Source: Halobacteriales archaeon SW_10_66_29
GTDB lineage: Archaea > Halobacteriota > Halobacteria > Halobacteriales > Haloarculaceae
Assembly (NCBI GenBank): GCA_003022845.1
Contig: PXSF01000126.1
Location: 1 to 36,611 of the forward strand
Reading direction: 5' to 3'
Length of the DNA: 36,611 nt
This document shows, piece by piece, positions 31,165 through 36,611 of this stretch (the stretch's first letter is position 1; each line of letters starts with the position of its first letter). A program made the position numbers and the translations under genes. Below the pieces are notes generated by a model. It saw only the letters and a program-made list of their open reading frames with translations, searched no databases and had not been told where the DNA came from.

Positions 31165-31644
31165 ATGCTCCCTCCCGACCCCATCGTCGTCACGGTCGCG
31201 TTGCTGCTTCTCGGCGTCGTCGCGAGCGTCGTGCCGCTCGTTCCTGGCGGGGCGGTCTCGACGCTCGGCATCGTCTACTACTGGCTGGCGGCGGGGGACC
31301 TCGCCACTGTTGCCCTCCTCGGCTTCGTGGCGCTGGGCGTTTTCATCGTCGCCTTCGATCTCGTCGGCGGCGCCATCTCGGCGCAGGTCGGCGGCGCATC
31401 GACGAAAACGACGTTCGTCGCCGCCGTCGCGGGGATCGGACTCCTGTTCGTGCTCGGGCCGCTCGGTGCCCTCCTGGGCGTCGTCGGAGTCGTGTTCTCC
31501 CTGGAGTATCTCCGGCACCGCGACGTCCGCCGGGGGCTCCGGACCGCGGCTGTCACGGCCGTCGGGATGCTCGCCTCGACGGCGATGCAGGTGCTGCTCA
31601 CCGTGTCGATGCTCGCCGGATTTCTGCTGGTGGTGTGGCTGTAG
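31165..31644 (+). CDS. DUF456-family membrane protein
   Basis: A 159-residue hydrophobic protein with four or five membrane segments. The N-terminal VPLVPGGAVSTLGIVYYW and the glycine-rich LGPLGALLGVVGVVFSLEYL match the DUF456 family of small integral membrane proteins. Function is unknown for the family. The gene is divergent from aroD and ends 48 bases before the convergent TFB gene. The start at 31165 was chosen because the preceding in-frame residues are polar and unlike a signal. Confidence 0.8.
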   Translation: MLPPDPIVVTVALLLLGVVASVVPLVPGGAVSTLGIVYYWLAAGDLATVALLGFVALGVFIVAFDLVGGAISAQVGGASTKTTFVAAVAGIGLLFVLGPLGALLGVVGVVFSLEYLRHRDVRRGLRTAAVTAVGMLASTAMQVLLTVSMLAGFLLVVWL

Positions 31645-31691
31645 GCTGTCCGGCTGTCGAAGCGAAACCGCGAGAAGCGTATCGACGCCGA

Positions 31692-32657
31692 TCAGGCGAC
31701 CGGGATGTCCTGCTCGGCTTCGAGCAGTTCGTGGTAGCGGTTGCGGATCGTCACCTCGGAGATGTCGGCGACTTCGCTGACCGCCGCCTGGGTGGTCTTC
31801 TCGTTGGTGAGCAGCGCGGCGGCGTACACCGCGGCGGCCGCGAGGCCCACCGGCGACTTGCCGGAGTGGACACCCTGCTCTTTGGCGTTCTGGAGCAGCT
31901 GGCGGGCGCGCATCTCCGCCTCCTCGGACAGCTCCAGCGAGGAGGCGAACCGCGGCACGTAGCTTTCGGGGTCGGCCGGCTTCACTTCGAGGCCGAGCTC
32001 CCGGACGACGTACCGGTAGGTGCGCGCGATCTCGCTTTTCTCGACGCGGGAGACCTCGGTGATCTCGTCGAGCGACCGGGGGACGCCGGCCTGGCGGGCG
32101 GCGGCGTACACCGACGCCGTCGAGACGCCCTCGATCGAGCGGCCCGGCAGCAGGTTCTCGTCGAGCGCGCGGCGGTAGATCACCGAGGCGGTCTCGCGGA
32201 CGTTCTCCGGCAGGCCCAGCGCGGAGGCCATCCGGTCGATCTCGCCCAGCGCCTGCTTGAGGTTGCGCTCCTTCGAATCGCGGGTCCGGAACCGCTCGTT
32301 CCACTTGCGGAGGCGCTGCATCTTCTTGCGCTGCTTGGCGCCGAGCGCGTTGCCGTAGGCGTCCTTGTCGCGCCAGTCGATGTTGGTCGACAGCCCCTTG
32401 TCGTGCATCATGTTCGTCGTCGGCGCCCCGACCCGGGACTTCTGGTCTTTCTCCTGGGCGTCGAAGGCGCGCCACTCCGGCCCGCGGTCGACCGAGTCCT
32501 CCTCGACGACCAGCCCACACTCGGTACAGACGGTCTCGCCGTGCTCGTCGTCGACGATCAGCTTCCCGCCACACTCCGGGCAGTCGATCGACTCCTCTTC
32601 GCGTTCCTCGGTCTGTTCGCTCTCCTGTACTCGCGTTCGCGTGTTCGAGTCACTCAT
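31692..32657 (-). CDS. tfb: Transcription initiation factor TFB (archaeal TFIIB)
   Basis: A 321-residue general transcription factor. The zinc ribbon has C26, C29, C44 and C47 (CPECGG, CTECG). The B-reader/linker (RGPEWRAFDAQEKDQKSR) follows. Two cyclin-like repeats come next, each with the AAARQAGVPRSLDEI or AAAVYAAALLTNEKT type of motif, ending in a C-terminal helix-turn-helix (VADISEVTIRNRYHELL). It binds TBP-TATA complexes through BRE contacts and recruits RNA polymerase. Halobacteria carry several TFB paralogues; which one this is cannot be said. A TATA-like GTTTAAGTG precedes it at about 32738-32745 with a purine-rich BRE-like stretch. Confidence 0.95.
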   Translation of the reverse strand: MSDSNTRTRVQESEQTEEREEESIDCPECGGKLIVDDEHGETVCTECGLVVEEDSVDRGPEWRAFDAQEKDQKSRVGAPTTNMMHDKGLSTNIDWRDKDAYGNALGAKQRKKMQRLRKWNERFRTRDSKERNLKQALGEIDRMASALGLPENVRETASVIYRRALDENLLPGRSIEGVSTASVYAAARQAGVPRSLDEITEVSRVEKSEIARTYRYVVRELGLEVKPADPESYVPRFASSLELSEEAEMRARQLLQNAKEQGVHSGKSPVGLAAAAVYAAALLTNEKTTQAAVSEVADISEVTIRNRYHELLEAEQDIPVA

Positions 32658-32736
32658 ATGTTGGAATGTGCTCTCCGGGAGATTTCTCCCCGTAAAAATC
32701 CCGGGCTGTTAGCTAAACAAACGTTAGTCCGAAAAG

Positions 32737-32746
32737 CACTTAAACT
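32737..32746 (-). promoter_or_regulatory. TATA box and BRE-like stretch of tfb
   Basis: On the minus strand CGAAAAGTTTAAGTG forms a BRE-plus-TATA arrangement about 85 bases before the ATG at 32657. This implies a leader of roughly 55 bases. Confidence 0.5.
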
Positions 32747-32895
32747 TTTCGCTATCTGGACTATGATACCCGTCTGACGCGCCGTATCGCCGGAATTTGG
32801 CAACCGGATATATACTCTTAAGTATGAGCATCGTTCACATGCGCCCCCGATTTCCGGCTGTTGAGGGGCCAGCGCGAGGGATGAGCGTTTACTCA

Positions 32896-33018
32896 CATCG
32901 AATGATCCCACTCTATGCCATTCGATGGTATCTAGTGGTTCATATCGACCCTGGCAGTTCCGAGTTGTGTCGAGATGACTGATAGTGATTGTTGCGATTA
33001 TTTTCGGAACCACGTCAC
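32896..33018. repeat. Dispersed intergenic repeat, copy D, with adjacent 9-bp inverted pair
   Basis: The block 32943-32981 matches 10579-10617 of copy B with two mismatches. It runs directly into GATAGTGATTGTTGCGATTATTTTC, whose module matches the reverse complement of 1343-1373 in copy C. A 9-bp inverted pair (32896-32904 with 32919-32927) precedes it. This copy joins modules that are in separate elements elsewhere. The rest of the gap 32658-33062 holds the tfb promoter and a short AT-rich palindrome near 32810-32824. Confidence 0.72.
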
Positions 33019-33062
33019 ATGAACGGTTGGTTCGCGGGCTGAGGCCCACGAAACCAACGATA

Positions 33063-34877
33063 TCAGTTCTGGAGCGTGGGGTCGGCCTCGCGGCCCTCCT
33101 CGACGGCGGTCGTCAGCGAGACGTTGAGGACCATCATCGCGGCGAGGCCGCCCAGTACCGTGACGGCGTTTTTGATCGCGTGGTCGACGATGGCGACCGA
33201 GAGCGCGGTCACGGCGCCGACGGGCGTCAGCGCGACCATCAGCAGCGTGAACGCCCCCTCGTAGAGGCCGATGCCGCCGGGCGACAGCGGGAGCACTTTC
33301 GCGAGGTTCCCGACGCTGACGGCGAAAAAGCCCGCGCCGATGAGAAGTCCGGGCGCCATCTCGACGCCGAAGGCGAGCAGCACGACGATGGCGACGAACA
33401 CGTCGATGGTCCAGATGAGGAGGCTGCCGAGGCCGACCCGGAGGAACGCCCGGCGGTCCCGGGCGACGGTCTGGACGTCGCCGGCGAACTGCTCGACGAC
33501 GCCCGCGACGGTGTCGGCGTACCGGTCGCTGCTGAGCCGGCCGACGACTCGCCGGACGTAGTTGGTCTCCGAGCGCGCCGTGTAGACGATTATCGCCACG
33601 GCGCACAGCGCCGCCAGGCCGACGCCGGTGGCGACGAACAGCGCCGTCCGGCCGCTCTGTGCTTCGCTGCCCTCGACTGGCTGGCCGGTCAGCGCTGCCT
33701 CGAGTTCGGCCGTCGACCCCGTCGCGGCGAGGCCGAGCAGGACCATCCCCGCCAGGAACGTGATCGTCAGCAGGTCGTACACCCGTTCGACGGCCAGCGA
33801 CGCCACGCCCGAGGGGTAGGGGATCCCCCGCCGCGCTTTCACGATGTACGCACGGACGGCGTCGCCGGCCCGGGCCGGGAACACGAGGTTGCCGGTCTGG
33901 CTGATGAACACCGCCCCCGTGAGGAACGCCCAGTCAGTCCGGAAGCCGATCGAGTCGAGGATGTCCCGGTAGCGCAGCCCCCGTAGCGGCCACGAGAGCA
34001 GGTAGACGACGGCCGCGAGCCCGACCAGCAGCGGGTCGGCGCCGGCCATGCTGTCGAGCACGGCCGACGGATCGAGGTAGACGGTCATCAACAGCACTGC
34101 GAGGACGATCAGCAGGCTCCCCGCCGCGAGGCTCGTCCGGCGGGTCACTCGCGGGCTGACCGACAGCTGCCAGAACGTCCGTACGATCTGGCTGCCCATC
34201 CCGAACACGTCCCGGACGAGGTCGACCTTGGAGTCGCCTTTCGGGGTCCAGGCGACGGGGAGCTCTGCGACGCGGTAGCCGGCCCGCTGGGCGCGCACCA
34301 GCAGTTCGGTGTCCCAGAACCAGTGGTCGTCCTCCACCTCCTCCAGCAGCGCGAACAGCACCTCCCGGTCGAACGCCTTGAATCCGCACTGGTGATCGCG
34401 CACCTCCGAGCGCAACAGCAGGCGGACCAAGGCGTTGTACCCCCGGCTCGGCACGTCGCGTTTTGCCGGCCGGTCGGCGTCACTGCCGGCCAGCAGCCGC
34501 GACCCAGTCGCGACGTCTGCCTCCCCCGAGCGGACGTGCTCGACGAGTTCCTCCAGGTGTGCCATGTCCGTCGCCAGGTCGGTGTCGAAGTACACCAGCG
34601 TCCCCCCGCGGGCCTGCCGGAACGCGAACTCCAGGGCGCCGCCCCGGCCCAGCCGCTCGTCGCTGTGGAGGTGCCTGACTGCCCCGTGCTCGGCCGCGAG
34701 TTCGTCGGCGATTTCGGGGGTCCGGTCGTCGCAGCCGTCCTCGGCGACGATCACCTCGTAGCTCCCCGCGGGGAGAAACGAGTCGAGGTGTTCGAGCGTC
34801 ACGTGCACCGTCTCGGCCAGCGTCGCCTCCTCGTTGTAGGCGGGCAGGACGACGCTCACCTCGACGGACGCTCCCAT
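33063..34877 (-). CDS. aglD: AglD-like fusion of family 2 glycosyltransferase and UPF0104/flippase-like membrane domain
   Basis: A 604-residue protein. The N-terminal 240 residues are a GT2 domain: VVLPAYNEEATLAETV, the acidic EDGCDDRT, the DxD-like YFDTDLATDM, GSRLLAGSDADRP and the HQCGFKAFDREVLF motif of polyprenol-phosphate hexose synthases. The C-terminal 330 residues contain about eight membrane segments of the lysylphosphatidylglycerol synthetase/UPF0104 type, with FPARAGDAVRAYIVKAR and LSPGGIGLYEGAF. This fusion is the architecture of AglD, which in Haloferax volcanii loads the last hexose of the S-layer N-glycan onto dolichol phosphate. The symbol is assigned by architecture only. The start MGASVEVSVVLP was chosen because the fold begins there. 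Confidence 0.87.
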   Translation of the reverse strand: MGASVEVSVVLPAYNEEATLAETVHVTLEHLDSFLPAGSYEVIVAEDGCDDRTPEIADELAAEHGAVRHLHSDERLGRGGALEFAFRQARGGTLVYFDTDLATDMAHLEELVEHVRSGEADVATGSRLLAGSDADRPAKRDVPSRGYNALVRLLLRSEVRDHQCGFKAFDREVLFALLEEVEDDHWFWDTELLVRAQRAGYRVAELPVAWTPKGDSKVDLVRDVFGMGSQIVRTFWQLSVSPRVTRRTSLAAGSLLIVLAVLLMTVYLDPSAVLDSMAGADPLLVGLAAVVYLLSWPLRGLRYRDILDSIGFRTDWAFLTGAVFISQTGNLVFPARAGDAVRAYIVKARRGIPYPSGVASLAVERVYDLLTITFLAGMVLLGLAATGSTAELEAALTGQPVEGSEAQSGRTALFVATGVGLAALCAVAIIVYTARSETNYVRRVVGRLSSDRYADTVAGVVEQFAGDVQTVARDRRAFLRVGLGSLLIWTIDVFVAIVVLLAFGVEMAPGLLIGAGFFAVSVGNLAKVLPLSPGGIGLYEGAFTLLMVALTPVGAVTALSVAIVDHAIKNAVTVLGGLAAMMVLNVSLTTAVEEGREADPTLQN

Positions 34878-34947
34878 TGTGTGCAGGTGATTTGCTGCGA
34901 GTAAGAACCTTCTGGATCGGAGAATCGACGGCCGCGACGGAGCCAAC

Positions 34948-35037
34948 GCGAGTAGCTGCTCGTCTCCCGTTACAGGTCCAGCGCGAGTAGCTGCTCGTCT
35001 CCCGTTACAGGTCCAGCGCGAGTAACTGCTCGTCCGT
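34948..35037. repeat. Tandem 35-bp repeats at the end of a lipoprotein gene
   Basis: The motif GCGAGTAGCTGCTCGTCTCC recurs at 34948, 34983 and, in diverged form, at 35018, a 35-bp period. On the minus strand each unit repeats the last codons and stop (LLALDL, stop) of the propeller lipoprotein. The third copy is the functional gene end and the other two lie just downstream of the stop at 35005. Confidence 0.8.
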
Positions 35038-36282
35038 GGCGGCGTAGACGCGATCCGCGACGAGGAGGTCCCGCAGCGATCCGACGGGGCTCTCCGCGAC
35101 GACCTCCCCGTTCCCGTCGAGCCGATAGACGCCCCCGTCGGTGCCGGCGTAGACGCCGTCGTCGGCCGGGGGGAGGCACTCGATCGGGCTCCCGTCGAGG
35201 GATCGTTGCCAGCGGGTCTCCCCCGCGCTGTCGAGTGCCTGAACCTCCCGGAGGCCGACGTACGGCCCGGCGTCGCCGACGCCGACCGCGTGGCGGTCGT
35301 CAGTCCCCAGGCCCCATCGCTCCTGGCCGGTTGCCGCGTCGAGCACGGCGAACTGGAACCCGTCGCTGACGTACACCGCCCCGTCGCGGACGGCCAGGAT
35401 ACTGCCGCCAGTGCGGTCGCTCGTCCACTGCAGTTCGCCGTCCTCGAAGGCAGCGACCAGCGAGCGGGTCGCGGCGTAGACCTGCTCGCCGGCGTGGACC
35501 GACCGGATGCGACCCCCATCCGGCCGGGCGAGCCACCGTTCGTACCCCTCGGCTGCGTCCAGCGCGAGCAGGCGATCCTCGGTCGTCGCGCACACCACGC
35601 CGTCCTGTACGGCCGCGACGGAGACCTCGGCGCGGCCCTCGGGTGGACTGACCTCGTGAGACCACGCTACCTCGCCGCTCTCGGCGTCGAGGCGGTAGAT
35701 CCGCCTGTCGTCGCTGCCGAGGTACAGGGCGTCGCAGTGTGGCACTGGCGGCTCGTAGACGCTCCCGGTTTCAGTGACCCACTGCTCGGTCCCGTCGTCT
35801 GCGATCGCGGCCACGTACCCGCTGCCGCTGCCGATGGCGTCGTCGCCGTAGCCGACGTAGACGTCCCCGCCGACGACCGGCGTCGTGAACGAGGAGTAGC
35901 CGCCGGTTTCGCCGTACCCCCACAGGCGCTCGCCGGTCGCCGCGTCGAGTGCGACCACGCCGCCGCTGCCGTTGGCGAACCCCTCGCGGCCGTAGAGGAC
36001 ACCGTTTGAGACCGCCGCGATGCTGCCGCCGGTCCCGTAGCGCCACTCGGGGTCGGGCGTCCTGACTCCCTCCTGGTTCTGATCGTCGTCTGCGTCGTTC
36101 GCGTTCCCGTTCGGATTCTCGTCGCTGTCGTCTCCGCTGTTGTCGTCGCCGACTGGTCCGCCGTCTGTCGATCCGTCGTCGCCGGAATCGGTGTCGCCGT
36201 TGTCGTCGCCAGTCACACAGCCCGCCGCCCCAGCGACGAGCGCCCCGGAGACTGCGAGAAATGACCGTCGTCCCAGTTTCAT
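35005..36282 (-). CDS. PQQ-like beta-propeller lipoprotein, second copy
   Basis: A 425-residue exported protein. The N-terminus has RRSFLAVSG followed by a lipobox GAAGC, then an Asp/Gly/Asn-rich linker to about residue 75. The propeller blades are marked by recurring VVALDAATGERLW, YRLDAESGEVAW, LLALDAAEGYERW and VLDAATGQERW motifs, the last blade ending LLALDL. It should face the outside of the membrane and probably mediates protein contact or redox-cofactor docking. No catalytic residue is evident. It shares architecture with 7816-9138 but has normal high GC. It lies upstream of and in the same direction as the AglD-like gene, with 127 bases between. Start MKLGRRSF was chosen from the Tat motif. 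Confidence 0.88.
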   Translation of the reverse strand: MKLGRRSFLAVSGALVAGAAGCVTGDDNGDTDSGDDGSTDGGPVGDDNSGDDSDENPNGNANDADDDQNQEGVRTPDPEWRYGTGGSIAAVSNGVLYGREGFANGSGGVVALDAATGERLWGYGETGGYSSFTTPVVGGDVYVGYGDDAIGSGSGYVAAIADDGTEQWVTETGSVYEPPVPHCDALYLGSDDRRIYRLDAESGEVAWSHEVSPPEGRAEVSVAAVQDGVVCATTEDRLLALDAAEGYERWLARPDGGRIRSVHAGEQVYAATRSLVAAFEDGELQWTSDRTGGSILAVRDGAVYVSDGFQFAVLDAATGQERWGLGTDDRHAVGVGDAGPYVGLREVQALDSAGETRWQRSLDGSPIECLPPADDGVYAGTDGGVYRLDGNGEVVAESPVGSLRDLLVADRVYAATDEQLLALDL

Positions 36283-36394
36283 GTCTCCTCGTTGTGACGG
36301 CACGGATAAACCAGTACCCGAGAGTCAAATGTATCTTTGAGTGACTGGGCCCCGAACACCCTGCACGGGCCGATCGCGACCTCCTTCTGGCGAC

Positions 36395-36611
36395 TCACTC
36401 CCCGCTCTCGGCCGGTGCCGTCCGGTCGGTGTCGGCGTCGATGCGGTCGAACTGTTCGACGAACCCTCGCTCGATGAGGTCCCGCGTCCCGTCCGGGCCG
36501 GTGATCGCCAGTTCGACCTCGTCGTAGGGCGGCTCGTAGGTCAGTTCGAACGTGAACGAGGAACAGCAGGCCGACTCCTTGCCGACGAAGCGCGCGAGCG
36601 ACTCGAGACTC
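36395..36611 (-). CDS. C-terminal part of an unidentified protein with a Cys-Cys motif (cut by the window edge)
   Basis: Seventy-two residues of one frame run from the window edge to a TGA at 36395-36397. They include FVGKESACCSSFTFEL, then YEPPYDEVELAITGPDG, and an acidic Ala/Glu tail. The double cysteine followed by SxFxF recalls small haloarchaeal proteins with a predicted metal or thiol site, but I cannot name the family. The start lies outside the window. Codon character is strong. Confidence 0.7.
   Translation of the reverse strand, partial: SLESLARFVGKESACCSSFTFELTYEPPYDEVELAITGPDGTRDLIERGFVEQFDRIDADTDRTAPAESGE

Noticed and set aside
34970-35519. Upstream extension of the AglD-like frame into the propeller gene region
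   Set aside because: The extra N-terminus is Ser/Arg/Thr-rich and is an out-of-frame reading of the lipoprotein gene; the GT2 fold starts at 34877.

Overview
The window is chromosomal DNA from a halophilic archaeon (class Halobacteria). The basis is high GC, strongly acidic proteins, a TFIIB-type transcription factor, a Bat-type HTH regulator, Tat-dependent lipoproteins with Asp/Gly/Asn-rich linkers, TATA-like promoters placed 25-35 bases before leaderless starts, and an AglD-type glycosyltransferase. I cannot assign a genus. No tRNA, rRNA or CRISPR array is visible.

Layout. 0.1-4.8 kb: a sugar-nucleotide epimerase, a 44-residue zinc-finger microprotein, a frameshifted COG1107-type (RecJ-like) nucleic-acid protein, a small unknown protein and a Bat-type HTH regulator. 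4.9-6.1 kb: a peptidase C45-family N-terminal-nucleophile amide hydrolase/acyltransferase. 6.05-10.4 kb: an accessory block, much of it lower in GC than its flanks. It carries a cysteine-pair microprotein, an ArsR repressor and an ArsP/DUF318 permease, then a beta-propeller lipoprotein, a transposase remnant and a UPF0175/PIN toxin-antitoxin pair. 10.7-15.2 kb: a complete CUT1-type ABC importer on the minus strand. 15.3-27.0 kb: a catabolic region with a second C45 enzyme, a MOSC protein, a class I glutamine amidotransferase, a glutamine-synthetase-like ligase, an Lrp/AsnC regulator, an MmsA-type dehydrogenase, a class III aminotransferase, an ornithine-cyclodeaminase-family enzyme, a broken GSA-type aminotransferase and an aldehyde dehydrogenase. 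27.1-28.4 kb: an IS110-family element with an internally deleted transposase and a long hairpin upstream that could be a bridge RNA. 28.5-36.6 kb: an amidase, 3-dehydroquinate dehydratase, a DUF456 membrane protein, TFB, an AglD-like fusion, a second beta-propeller lipoprotein and a truncated gene at the edge.

How the genes fit together. Importer, two C45 enzymes, a gamma-glutamyl-ligase-like GS homologue beside a class I amidotransferase, aminotransferases, two aldehyde dehydrogenases, an amidase and an Lrp regulator look like a pathway for an imported amide- or amine-containing compound. The logic resembles the bacterial Puu gamma-glutamylation route, but the substrate cannot be read from sequence. 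A pair of near-identical boxes lies upstream of lrp and of mmsA.

The most unusual structural signal is a mosaic family of intergenic repeats at about 1.2, 7.6, 10.3-10.7, 28.4 and 32.9 kb. They are built from inverted blocks, and at four gene ends they contain the stop codon of the neighbouring gene. Two further genes end inside short tandem duplications (33 bp at 11.9 kb, 35 bp at 35.0 kb).
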